A stretch of DNA of 64,000 nucleotides, from assembly GCF_027409185.1 (NCBI RefSeq), contig NC_084474.1, positions 3,961,382-4,025,381 on the forward strand, written 5' to 3'. Positions 23,731 to 36,700 of the stretch are shown here, one piece after another (positions within the stretch are counted from its first letter, which is position 1; each line of letters opens with the position of its first letter). Origin of the DNA: Cynocephalus volans (Eukaryota > Chordata > Mammalia > Dermoptera > Cynocephalidae). A program made the translations under genes and the position numbers. The notes beneath the pieces were generated by a model, which saw only the letters and a program-made list of their open reading frames with translations, did no database searches and had not been told where the DNA came from.

Positions 23731-23913
23731 CATTGGCAGCGTTTAAGCAACTTTTTGCCAAGAACCCAGCTCACCACTGAGAAGGGGGCCTGAGAGCGAA
23801 GAATATCCAGAGGAAGCCACTGCCAGACACATCTGGAGTTACGCTCACCTCAGGCAACATGAGACATTCAGTGCCAGCATCTGTGTCCTACTGGCAGAGG
23901 CTGTAGCTCTCAG
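23731..23913 (+). other. GPAT4: Probable GPAT4 non-coding exon 2
   Basis: A 183-bp segment bounded by a pyrimidine-rich acceptor (tttccaccctcag, ending 23730) and a consensus donor (cag/GTAGGAG, intron from 23914). It is not repeat-derived. It carries a short upstream ORF. The known human gene has thirteen exons as I recall it, and I count fourteen with this one, so it may be alternative or lineage-specific. Confidence 0.55.
23859..23906 (+). promoter_or_regulatory. Upstream ORF of 15 codons in the GPAT4 leader
   Basis: ATG at 23859 with A at -3, then fifteen sense codons and TAG at 23904-23906, all inside probable exon 2. If this exon is included in the mRNA, scanning ribosomes would meet this ATG before the GPAT4 start and could be partly held back. 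This is inference from the reading frame; no expression is visible. Confidence 0.4.
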
Positions 23914-24474
23914 GTAGGAGGGTCCTGGGAGCAGCCTGCACCAGGAGCCTCTTTAGAGGGAGGATGGGGCCAGATATGAATTCTATACAGTGAACATGAT
24001 TTTCAGCTTATTAAGGAATATTAAGTAAAATGATTGTTTAATTTCCACATCTTCAAGTTCGAAAGCCTTCTTGTGAAGTGCCAGCAGCCATCCTCCCTGC
24101 ACAGGAGTTATAAGGACTTTTTTGGCACCAAGTGGAACTCTTCTTGGTACTTCTGGCCATGACAGATCTTCAGGGCAGATTTATCTGCTAAATGCTCTTG
24201 AGCAGGAAAAAAAAAAGTAAAACCTTTGGAAGCAGAGTAAGGATAACAGAGCGGAGACCCCCTCCCTTTCTGCTCACTACACAGAAACTCAGCCTGGACT
24301 CGGATGCTCTCACCTCCAAGGCTCGTCTGTTCTGGGGAGACCTGGCACTTTCGGGTTGCCTGCTGTGGCCTTTTTCTACTTCATTCTGCTCCCAAGCCTT
24401 CTATTGAGGCAGTTGAATAATGTGAACTTTGGAATGGAGTTTGATATCCTTTGGGGACTTGCTTCCTTTCCCAG
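23914..24474 (+). other. GPAT4: GPAT4 intron 2 (0.56 kb)
   Basis: Short intron between probable exon 2 and the first coding exon, ending in tttcccag at 24474. No recognisable repeat or gene in it. Confidence 0.5.
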
Positions 24475-24726
24475 GCTGGTGCTTTCGGAAAGGACCATCT
24501 GAAGGCTGCGTGCGGTGTGTTCTTGGGGCGGAGGGCCCTGGCCTTGCCTGGATCCTCCACCATGTTCCTGTTGCTGCCTTTTGATAGCCTGATTGTCAAC
24601 CTTCTGGGCATCTCCCTGACTGTCCTCTTCACCCTCCTCCTCGTTTTCATCATAGTCCCAGCTATTTTTGGAGTCTCTTTTGGTATCCGAAAGCTCTACA
24701 TGAAAACTTTGTTAAAGATCTTTGCG
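24475..24726 (+). CDS. GPAT4: GPAT4 exon 3: end of 5' UTR plus first coding exon (residues 1-55)
   Basis: Acceptor tttcccag ends at 24474, 5' UTR is 24475-24561, and coding starts at ATG 24562 in a good ACC ATG context. The exon encodes the N-terminal hydrophobic ER-targeting segment (LLGISLTVLFTLLLVFII) and ends after IFA at the donor GTGAGT (24727). Phase 0. Confidence 0.95.
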
Positions 24727-27700
24727 GTGAGTTGTGCCACTGTGTGTTGTTGCTTCAACACAGAAGAGAATAAGTGCTTTTAGCAAAAAGTTCTTATCAG
24801 GTTGATTGTTATCTCTTTATCGGTTGGTTATGGGGGAAAGTTGGGAGAATGGGTAGTGGCATTCTGAGTGAAAAGTATAACTAAATGTGTACTTTTGAAG
24901 GCCTTTAGCAATCTTTTTTCTTGAGTTAAGATACTTGTGTATTTGATTCATGCCGAGCAAAGGGACCTGTTCCATGACTCCATGCCTCGCCTGTGCCTCT
25001 CAGAGCAGGGCTTAGAGTGAAAGAAAATCCCTGTGGATGCTGCCTCTTCCGACGTAGCAGACACTGAAGCACAGCTGCTGCTGACTGTGACAAGCATGGG
25101 AGAGGCTTTCTCTCTCAAGCATTGATCTTTAGTATTGATCTTTGCATTTCAGACAAAAGGAATGAATGGAAGGGTACATTTACTTGTTTTATTTTCTTAA
25201 AGATAGAGGTGAAGGATAATAAATACCATTGAACAGAACTGGTCTCATTGTAAAGGAAACAGGTGAGAAACAGTGTTTCCTAGAAGACTTAATATCTGTC
25301 GAGAGATTTGGTGATTTAGTTGCAATATCTGTTTTCAGTAATCACCAGATCTTTTGTGGGGGGGGCGGTTGGCTAGTACAAGGACCCCAGCTGTTGACCT
25401 TCATCCATAACACGGTGCTCTAACTGACTGAACTAACTGCTTAGCCCTGAGACCGCAATTTGAGAAATGCACTCATAATAGTAAAAATAACAAAGCATTA
25501 TTTGTTTGTGTAGTATTTTAGGGTTTTCAGAATAATTTTTTCCCTTCTCCTTTTTTCCTTTTCCTGACAATTCTGTGGTAGACATAGTAAATATCTGCAT
25601 ATCATCAATGAAGAAAGCCAGAGATTTGAGTGGGCTGTATGAAATGTTACATCGCAATGGGAAATATTTTTATGTATGTCTTTGAATCTTGGGTTTTATC
25701 TTTTTTTGGTATTTAACACCATTGTAAGAATATGATTTTTTTCCCATTTTAAGAAATTGAGGTGAAATTGACAGAACATAAAATTAACCATATTCAAATG
25801 AGCAATTCAGCGGCATTTACTATATTCACGATGCTATATGACTACCACCTCTGTCTAGTTCTGCAACGTTCTCATCACTCTGGAGAGAAACCATATACGC
25901 GTTCGCTCCCTTTTTCCCCTGCCCCAGCCGCTGGTCACCACGAGTCTACGTTCTGTCTCTGCAGATTTATTTATTCTGGACATGTCATGTAAATGGCATG
26001 CCCTTTTGTGCCTGGCTGCTTTAACTTAGCCTAACATTTTCAAGGCTCATCTGCATCATACCATGTATCAGTACTTCTTTTGTGTGTGTGTGTGGCTGAA
26101 TAACATTCCATTGTGTCTGTATGTAATTTGCTTACCCTCCATCCATTGGTGGACATTGATGAGCTGTTTTCACCTTCTGGTTATTGTGAATAGTGCTGCT
26201 GTGGACCTATATGTACATGTGTTTGCTTGAGTATCTGTTTTCAAGAATATGATTTTTGAGCACTACTTATGATAGTCTCTGGGGTTATCTAAGAGGGTAC
26301 TTCAGAAAGTTCATGAAAAAAATGAATTAAAAGATAATATGAATCCTTCCAGGAACTTTGTGAAAGACCTTGCTACTCAAGAGAGTAGCCTGGAGATGGG
26401 CAGTGTGAGATCACCTAGAAGCTGGTTTAGAGACGGAGATGTCAGGCCCACTGCCGTCCTCCTGAACCAGAATCTGCATTTTAACAAGATACAGCTGATT
26501 CATATCACATTAACATTTGAGAGGTGCTGATCCCAGTTGGCCTTTGGACTGGCTATTTTACTAACGTACAGTATTTATTTTAATTGATTAATAAGGAAAA
26601 GTAACTTTTATATATTTCAGTCCAAGAAAATCTTTAGCAGAGCACAGGATCCCTGTGGACAGTATATGGACAATAACTTTACCAGCCTTGCCCTTTTGCC
26701 ACTGTGAAAAACGACACCAGGATAGAATAGTAGAACATGTGCTAAATGTTTAGGAGACAGCAATGAGTGATATCTGGTTTTCATTCAAGTTTATAAACAA
26801 ATGATTAACTCATGTAAATATGGAAATAGTTAGAAGCCTAGGGTTCTCCTGTAGTAGTTAAAATTTAACCTGGATGATTTTGGGTGGGGAAAAAAGGCCT
26901 GGAATCCATGTGTAGTCCTTACTCTATTTTGAAAGTGTCTCTCCAAATTAATGTTCTTTTAAATTTATAGCCAAGTAAATCCTCCTTATTGTGTCTTTAT
27001 TTTTTAAATGTATATTTCTTGTGCTTTTTAATGCAGATTATAGTTACACATTGGAAAATTCATTAACTGTATACTGCTGGGCCAATCTATGGGACATATA
27101 ATCTTGAGCCACAGAGACTTTGCAGACCACATCTTCAAAATCACCGGTTTGGGGTACAATGATTTAAAAGTGGTAATGGAAGTAGCATATGAGGGGATTT
27201 CAAAAAGTTCATGGAAAGATTCGTATTATCTTTTAATTCCATTTTTTCACAAATTTTTTGAAGTCCTGTCATATGTATTTGTTACCTCAAGATGTAGAAT
27301 TTGAAAAACTAGATTTGCACCTGTTACTTCCTAGAGATGTGTGCCAGGTACTCAAAGGGTTCTGGGTACACTGCAGATCCTGTCCTGTTGCACTTCATGG
27401 ATAATTACAACTTGGCTGTAAGCTAGAGTAAGGAATGGGCTAGAAAGGATTGGTACATGCCAGCAAGGGCATAGGGTGTTTCTGCAAGAGTGCCTGGTCT
27501 TTTTTCAGTCTGTTACTGCTCTCAGTTGACCTTAATGGACAGTAAGAACTGAATGCTACTTTTTTTATGAGTATTAGGTACAAGCTGGATTTGTCTAAAC
27601 TTGTTTTAGACCATGTAAAGTATGTATCTGTGTATACATCTAAAATACACTTATACTTGTGGGTGTTTTTGTATACTTTTTTTTTTTAAGCAGCACCTCA

Positions 27701-30700
27701 CTCTAACCAACTGAGCTAACCAGCCAGCCTCCCCCCACCCCACCCCCCTTTTTTTTAAGATAGGGGAATGTCTTAGTCTGTTTGGGTTGCTTGTAACAAA
27801 CTACCATAGACTAAGTGGCCTATAAAAAACAAATTTATTTCTCACAGCTTTGGAGACTGGGATGTCCAAGATCAAGGCACTGGCAGACTTGGTGTCTGGT
27901 GAGGGCCTGATTCCTGGTGCATAGACATGTGTCTTCTTACTATGACCTCATGTGGAGGAAGAGATGAGGGAGCTCTCTGGGGTCCCTTTTATATAGGCAC
28001 TAATTCCATTCACAAGGGCTCCACCATCATGATCTTATCACCTCCCAAAGGCTCACCTCCAAATGCTATCACATTGCAGATTAGGTTTCAACATAGGAAT
28101 TTTGGGGAAATGTAAACATTTAGTTTGTAGCAAGGAGAGACCTTTATTGTACCTTTTTTAGCCTTTTCACCCCATCCTAAATTGTGATGATGTACATAAT
28201 TTTAGAGCTGGAAGGAAGCTCAGAGATCATCTTAATTCTCCTGACTATGCATTTTAATCACCTGGGGAAGCATTTTTAAAAATACTTATTTTGGGACCCC
28301 AGAATCTGATTTAATTCGTCTGGTGGACATTTTTTAAAAACTCCCCAGGTGGTTCTGGTGTTCATCATCAAAAGGTAGAGTCTGCATTCATCTTCTACAG
28401 TATGGACCTACCTTAGTGACTTGTTTCTAACAAACAGGATGTGGGGAACATGATGTCATATGACATGTAAGATTTGGTGGGAAAAGACAACATAGCTTCT
28501 ATCTGGCTGCTTTCCCCAGTAACCCATCCGCCAGGTTGTGAGGAAGCCAGGTGTCCCAGCTCACAGCTCCTTGAGGCTCTGACAACCTGCAGGGAGTGAA
28601 CAAGACTTCTGGGGGTTCTAGCCCCCAGTCTTCTGGCCACCCAGCCAATGCCAGACTTGTGCAGTCTGCAGACTCATGAGCGAAATAAATGGTGGTGGTG
28701 TTCTAAGCCACTAAGTTTTGGATGGTTTGTTATATAGCAATAGAAAACCAGACAAATAATATTAGAGAATTTAAACATTCATCCATGTTCCACAGCTTAG
28801 AACTCTTTAAAATCTATTTTGCATGTTTCAGTCTTTGGCAGTACACATTCATATTTTATGGTTGTTTTAATATTGTGTACATATAATTTTGTTTATGTTT
28901 TCTTCTGGCATTTTATCAGCCATTCACATTTTACTAGATAATCTTTGTAAAGAACGTTAAAACTGGCTATCTAATAGTCCATGCAGTACATACACGTGTA
29001 CTTTTGGCAGACCTAAGTAAGCCCTGGCTGAACAGCTAGTTTTCCATGATTAGTTCACCCGTTGTAAAGGAACCAGGAAAAAATATTTGTATACCTGTCG
29101 GGGGGGCGGGGGGCGAGGAGGTGGAGAGGATATGGGTAGACCAGTGTCTTTTCCGTTCCTTCTCCTGGATGACCTAACTCGGTGCAGAGCCTATCGATGC
29201 TTAGTCACTGAGCATCTCTGTGTGCAGAGAGCAGCATGTTATTGACAGTGTTTTAGTCTGTTTTCTTAATGTTTGTGCTTCAGATGTACCCTCTACACAG
29301 TGGCGATGGTATTATTTGAAGTAGAATTCCTAGGAGTGGACTTTAAACTGAATTGAGAATGACTTGGAAAAGGGGAGAGAGAAAAGCCTGGATGTAAAGG
29401 AGAAGGATGAAAGTAGATGACCTGAGTTTTCTTGCCTGATGTGAAAGGACCAGGTCAGGTCAGAGAAGATGGCACAGTTATCGTCTGATCAGTGTTAAAC
29501 TCCAAAGTGGAGTTTGTTGGTGGAGAGTCATAGAAACCAGCGGTGGTTATGAAGAAGTTAAGGAGACTGGAGCAGTAATGCGGCTGTGGTGGGATGGGCA
29601 TTCATGTTTTGAGTCAGGCAGCCCTAACCTTGAATACCAGGGCTTTCCTTACCAGCTCTGAAACTTGACCTAAGCCGTCAAACCTTTTAACCTGTTTCTT
29701 CATCTAGAGAGTGGTAGTAATACCCACTTCACATGACTGTAGCGGAAGATGGGTCAAAGAACGTAATTAAAACAAGTTCAGAGAACTCAGTTGGCTGCTT
29801 TCATTTTCTTTTTTTTTTTTTTTTTTTTTTTTTTGGTTTTAGACAGCTATTACTACTGCTCATGAATTTATGCTTTGGCTGGGATCAGCTGGGAGGTATA
29901 ATTTGTAATTGATCTTTTTTTTTTTTTTTTTTTTTTTAATAATTTTGGCAGCTGTCTGGTATGGGTATCTGAAACCTCCAATTGGCTTTATTGCAATTCT
30001 AGAATTGGGTAACAACGTTATTCCGTAAGATAGAATAAGTGTTCCAGTGAGCTGAGGAGAGCCTGGTTTTATAGACAGAAAAAGGCTGAAGAAAACAGAA
30101 ACAAAGAACAAAAAGCAGGTTGGTCATTTCAAAGTCACTTTCCTTAAGGAGGGGACAGGAAAACAGAACAATAGAAAAATAGCTGACAAGTTAACATCAG
30201 GTTACTTCAGGCTATCTTTTTTTTTTTGGTTGGTTGGTGGCTGGCTGGTAAGGGGATGAAACCTCGACCTTGGTGTTAAGGGGCCAGCCCCAGGCTGTCT
30301 CTCTTGTATAAGAAAGCAGAGGGAACTTCACTTTATCTATCTAAGACTAAAAACTGGCCTGTTTGGGAAATTGACTATTACCTCTTTCTTCTGATTTGTG
30401 GGAAGCTCAGAACTTAGCAGAGGTGACTCCACCCAAAACAATGGCCTCCGGTAATTTTTATTTAACAATTGTTAATCATGTATGTCTTTCTTGCTCCAGT
30501 GAGAAGTGTGATTTTTATATAACCTTGAGGAGGTTAGAGGACAAACTGAAGGAGATGAGAATGATTTGTGGTAATAAAAGTGATAGGAAGTAGTTTTAGG
30601 TTTTATCATTTCAGATCTGTTTTTTCATATGGAAACCTTAATGAATTAAATGGGAGTTTATGAATTAAATGCAGTCCTTACTGACTGCCTGCTAAGTGCA

Positions 30701-33700
30701 AGGCCCTCTATCAAATGGTGCTGGAATGCCCATATGGGTAGGTTCTGTCTCCTGGCTTTCCAGGTATTTGTAGTTGTCAAGCTCTTTTACCTGCCCATAA
30801 TCCTGACGACTGGGCCAATTGTCAAGCTTGGGCTGGGTCTGGAGCTCACAGACCCCTTAAGCCCTTTGTCCAGACTGTGTCACAAACCCTTAACACATCA
30901 GGCTGGGTCCCCAGACCCCTCACACACCAGGCTGTGTCACCAGACCCCTCACATGCAGGTCTATGAGCTAGGTAACCGGCAAACAGGTCCTTGGAAGCCG
31001 TAGGTTGGAGGGCATGGCTGCAAGTGGCAGCAGCCTGAGGCACTGAATGCCAACCAAGTCTCAGCACAGCTCATGCACACTAACTCCACCCACACAACTT
31101 ATTTACGAAGAATGCGCCACACCACCCCCAACTGTCCCTAAGGTGAGGGGGCCTGATTAAATTATTCTATTTTCCCAACAGTGGTCCAGTAGGAAAGACA
31201 AATACATGCTTTGCTTACTAATTCAGAATGTGATGCCAGTTGAAATTCACAGGCAAAGATTAATTCTGAATGCAGGAATTGGGTAGGTGGCATTTCACAT
31301 AAGATTTGGCGTTGGATCCTAAAAGGGAAAAGGATGGAGCATTCATTCTGGAAGTGCAGTGAGTGGATAGAGATGAAAAAGCACACTGTTGTTTAGAGAC
31401 AGCACATAGTTCTGTAGAGCAAAACCACTGGGTGTATGGAGGGAGTGTGGTGGGTTGTAACACTGAACATTTCTGTAGGCACTGGGGAGTCATTGAAGGT
31501 ATTTGAGCAGAGAGTGACATGACCAGACTCGCAGCATGTGTTCAGATGGATTGGAGGGAAGAAAGAGGGATGCAATTAAATAGCTGTTGGATTAGTGAAG
31601 GCAAGAGAACAGGGGAGTGTCATAACAAGAAGCAGCCATGACAGGAAGTGCCATTTCAAGGGAGCATTGCTGGGACTTGGTGACAGGTGGGGAGCCTGAA
31701 AGCTGGGGAAGACTGGAGGGGAGTGATAGCAGCCTTGGGACTGGGAGTGATGTGGGGCAGGGCCAGCAGGAGGAGCACACACTGCGGGGCAGGAGGAGGT
31801 GTGCTGCTTGTGGTTCTTAGCATGCAGGTGACGTGGGGAGGGCTGCCAGGACCTGGCCATTGCAAATGTGAGGTTAGCATTTCTGTGAATTTAAGAATAA
31901 GATGTAGATTTGATGATAGAAACCTGGAGATTACAGCTAAAGCAAGGAAAGGAGATGAAGTCAAAGAATGGAATGTTTGCATGGAAAACAGAAGGCACTG
32001 GATGATCTGGAGCCTGATTTTAAGTGTCTTGTTCTTTGGTTGTGGGAAAATGCCACAAAGGTTGACTGAAAAGGAAGAGGTGCAGGTTTCTGCTCAGATT
32101 GGTTTTGCCAAGACTGTTAGACCTTACTCATGTGCTTAGTTCCTAAATTGTAGTGTTCAGTGGAGTGAATAACTAGCAAAAATACACCATCGAACCATCT
32201 GCATTTCACCTGCCAAGGTCTCTGTTAAGTTTCTTACCTAAGAGTGCAGTATTGTTAATGCCTTTAAATTGTCTCCTCTCTGTCTGGGAGAAGCTGAAAA
32301 GTGAATGATTAAGTAATCTGATATTGAATAGCCTAGTAAATGGCATCTCAGATCAGGGGAAAGGAGAGGATTTTTATAGTGAAATGAACTCTGAACCTAG
32401 GACTCTTAATTTTATTCCAAGTATCTGAAAGCTCTACTTCTTAAAGAAACAGCTTAGAGAAGTCAATTGTGTAGTTACCAAACATTGCTACTGTGCATTG
32501 GCCTGTGGTATGATCTAAAATACATTTGGGGGCCGGCCTGTGGCTCACTCGGGAGAGTGCGGTGCTGATAACACCAAGGCCACGGGTTCGGATCCCATAT
32601 AGGGATGGCCGGTTCGCTCACTGGCTGAGCGTGGTGCAGACTACACCAAGTCAAGGGTTAAGATCCCCTTACCGGTCATCTTTTAAGAAAAATAAATAAA
32701 TAAAAATAAAATAAAATAAAATACATTTGGTCTTTGTCCCTGGCTTCTGTCACCCTGAAACACTAGGAATTTCCTGAGTGATAGGAGTGTCTTTTGTTAT
32801 TCATAGTGAGCCGCTTTGATCACACCTGAGTTTATGCTAATGAGGGGCTCCTGGATAACCTCAATTTAGAGGAATTTTCAGCCCCAACCACTAAGCTCTG
32901 GGAAGGAGGGTGCTGGAGATTAAACTCTGTTAAGCTCTAGAAAAACTTTTTTTTTTTTAAAGAAAGTGTAATTTTATTAATATTATTTTTTACATTTTAG
33001 GATGTTGCAGAGCAGTTGGGAGGGAGGGGAAAGGGAAGGAAGTGGGATGGAAGAAGGAGGAAAGAGGACAGGCGGGATTAAGGCAGGAGATGGGGGAGGG
33101 GAGTACTTCCACCGGTGGCTTGATCATTGCTGGGCTGGGTGCAGATGTGGGGTGGGGGTGGCAAAAGCCCTCACCACCCATCATCCCAGCTTGGGAACCC
33201 AGGGGCCTTCTTGCTGCAGCTTGGTGGTCCTCGCTGGGCTGGTTGCACGTCAGGCGGGCATGGCCAAGGCCCTCAGCCCCCACCACCTCCTCTTGGGAGA
33301 GGCAGGGGCACTTCCTGTGGTGGGTCAGTGGTCATCACTAGGCTGGCTGCGGGTGTCAGGGGTGGGGGGCATGGCCGAGGCCCCCACCACCCCGGCTGGG
33401 AAAGCCAGGGACGCTTCCTGTGGCAGCTTGGTGGGCATCACTGGGCCAGCTGTGTGTGGGGGTGGGGATGTGGCCGAGGTCTGAGGCTGCACAAGGGGGG
33501 GAGGGGTGTGGGGAGGGGTGTGACATGGCGAAGGCACCTTGTCCTCCACCCTCAGGACTGGTTGCAGGTGTCGGGGGCATTGTTGATGCCCCCGGTCCTC
33601 CTCCCTTTCTGGCTTGGTAGCTCAGGGGACATCCGGTCCTTCTAGGTGTTATAGGTGTTCTTTGGTGAAATGAGACCTTTACTAATGTCAAACTTTGTCT

Positions 33701-36700
33701 CTGGTTGTGGGTACTTTGTTTTTTCTTTCAGTTCTGTGTTGGATTATTTGCTGTTCCCACCACTTAAACTCTGTGCTAGAACTAATTTGTTATCCTTTGC
33801 TTACTTCTGAGATTGGGGAACTTCCTGTGGGGAATAGTACTTGAGCTCTTTGGTTGAGCTAAATTGCTGCTTTGCTTCTGATTCCATGGGGAAGGCTTTT
33901 TGTGCAGCTCAGGTTTTAATGATTGACTTTATAGGTACTTCTGGCTTTTGAGAGATCCGGTGTACCTAGGTTGTGTAGAAACTCTGGTCTGGGCCTGAGT
34001 CTTTTTGTCAAACTGCACCCCATGCAGTTCTATATTCCTGACCAAGCTCCTCTGAGTGGTCTTAATGCTGATTGGGGGGCAGATCAGCTGTCCTTGCTGT
34101 GCCCCAGTGTTCTCCCGGTGGAACCATCTCCCCGACTGCCTGTGCTCCAAACACTTTCCATGGGATAGGCCATGCACTAGTCCCTTGTGATGACTCACCA
34201 GCCTCTGAGTGGCTCTTTTTTCACTTGTTTTTTCTCCTCTCTCCTGTGTGGGTCCACGGGAACCCTATTAGTGGTCTTGCTGGCCTGGGGAGCCACCAAG
34301 GCCCTCTTCTCCCCTGCTGCCTCCAAGCAACTCCATCTGAAGGGCACAGCTGTTCTGTGCACTCAGCAGCTCCAGCCTGGAAGCAGCCAGGGCTTGAAAC
34401 AGAGCAGTTTTTTCTTTCTCTCATCATGGCTTCTCCTGTCTTTATGAACTCTGTAGGTCTCTCCTCCTCTTCCCCTGAGCTCTAGCAGCCCCAGCGTGGC
34501 TGTCATTGCTTTTTTATAGTTGTAAATTGGTTGATTTGTGGGAGAGAGTGACACTAGAGACCATCTATTCCTCCATCTTGACTGGAAGTCCCTTAAGGCT
34601 CTAGAAAAACTTGTGAATAAGTTTTGGTGAGCTTTGGGGTGCTGGAGGGTGGTGTGCCCAGAGAAGGGATGGAACCTCTGTTCCTTTCTACACCCTGTAC
34701 CTTGCCCCATGGATGTCTTCCGTTTGGCTGTTCCTGGGTTGTGTCCTTTATAACAAGCTATAGACATAAGGGAAGTGTTTCCCTGAGTTCTGTGAGTTAT
34801 TCTAGCAAATTATTGAACCCGAGGAGGAGGTCGTGGGAACCTCAGTCTATAGCCAGTGGGTCAGAAGTACAGGTCACAATCTGGGGCTTGTGATTGGCAT
34901 CTGACATGGGTCAGTCTTGTGGGACTGAGCCCTCAACCTGTGGGGCTTGACGCCATCCCCAGGTAGTGTGAAAATTGAGTTGAATTAGAGTACAACCTGT
35001 TGGTGTCTGCTGGAGATTGCTTGATGTGTGGGAAAATCCCCCACATCTGGTGTCAGGAGAGTGTTGTGAGAGTGTAGTGTAGAAAAATAGAACATGTTTT
35101 CACAGAGGTCCTCATGCAGTCTTCACTGGGGTGGAAGTGGTCCAGTGCACTGAGCAGCTGTTCTCAGCTAACAACCAGGATTCCTCCAGACCTCCCTCTT
35201 TCCTTACCCTTGTGACTTCGGACAGTTCTTCCTAAACACACAAGCATTTTGTAATGTTCCTGAAGTTTGAGAAGCAGGAGGCCAAAGGGGATGAAGTATG
35301 TACAAAGCAGAAGGCCAAGGGGATTTTTATTACTGAGCTGAAACCATGCTGGGACATGTAGCATCTTAATGAACAGATACCTTTCCAATTAAAATGAAAG
35401 CCCACTGTCATCTTAAGTTTTGCATAGTCCAGCAGTGCTCAGACACACACATTCTCATCCCCAGAGGCCTGCTGTCCGTCACCTGTTACATCCTATTGCC
35501 ATCTCATCTAAGTATCAGAATTGTCAGTGTGGAATGAAGTTTTTCTATTCCCATTATTCTTGCAGTACCAATACAAAGTCCTAGCCAAAATGTAAATCTA
35601 AATTCTGGTTGAGTGCCCTATGTCTGTGTGTGCCAGGCTTGCTGCGAACTCCTCCTTTTTCTTCCCTAGTTTAAGGAAACTCAATGGAATTCACCTGTGT
35701 CCATTTTAGGACTTATATTAAGATTTTCTTCCAGAAAAGATTATCCATGCATAGATCCAAAAGATATCAATGGCCAGATATCTGAAGTACAGAAAATGAG
35801 TTATATAAGTTTCTCTGCTCTCGACCTTTATACTGCAGTGGATGGCTCTGTAAGCCACCTTTTTTTCTCCTAGACAGTGGTGTTGGAAGAAATTTGCAGG
35901 TGAGGTCAGAACACTGATTAAGCTCATCCTGCTTTTGGCTTCAGTAGGCCATGCAGAGCAGTCTTGCTGATACTTTGAGGCTCTGCCAGCAGAATGTACA
36001 CCAAGTGCTCTGGCCGTGAGCATTCTGCTGTGTCATAGGATGGGAGGGTTCTTTCCCACCTTGTGTAACGGTGGAAACCTAAGTTTAAAAGACACCTATT
36101 GAAATATCTATTCTATTTCTTTGACTCACTGTGGACAGAGATTTCTATTGAGTGATAACATTTTCATTCTAGCAGGAATAAGGGGGCTCATGTTCTCACA
36201 CCTCATACTGGAAGAGACCGAGCCTCTGGCTCTGTTTACTCCAGTTAAAAGGATTTTAGTGAAGGAAGAGAGGCTCTAGGGAAAGCCTCTTCTTTCTAGA
36301 TCTCTTCGTGAGCCCATAAGTTTCAGTAATAATGAGGACAGTGAGAGTGCTTGGCATGTCCCAGTTTCTGTTGCACACATGATCTTATTCTATCCTAAGT
36401 GACCCCAAGATGTAGGAGGTTGAGATAAGGTGAGTTCTAGTTTGCAAATCAAGACCAAGATTCAAAGAGTTGGGATGAGTTGCTTAAGGAACACAGCTAG
36501 TAAATGTTAAGCTTGAGAATTGAACCTGGGGTGGTGGTTTGTTTGGTTTTTTTTTATCTCCAGATAGTATTATTTTTTTTCCTCCCTTACCACTATTGAA
36601 CTACTCCCAGCCTTCGTATGTTAAGTTGGCGGATTCTGCTGTTAAAAGGTTACTCCTGTTACTGAACAGTCCGAACATATGTATTATTTAAGTCCTGTAT

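Noticed and set aside
33002..33691. Several 100-172-codon ORFs around 33 kb on both strands
   Set aside because: They are translations of the 104-bp VNTR and contain no start context or known domain.
34072..34485. 137-codon ORF resembling ORFs at 1749-2199 and 4101-4556
   Set aside because: The similarity is due to three copies of the same L1 5' UTR segment read against its sense; it is not a gene family.
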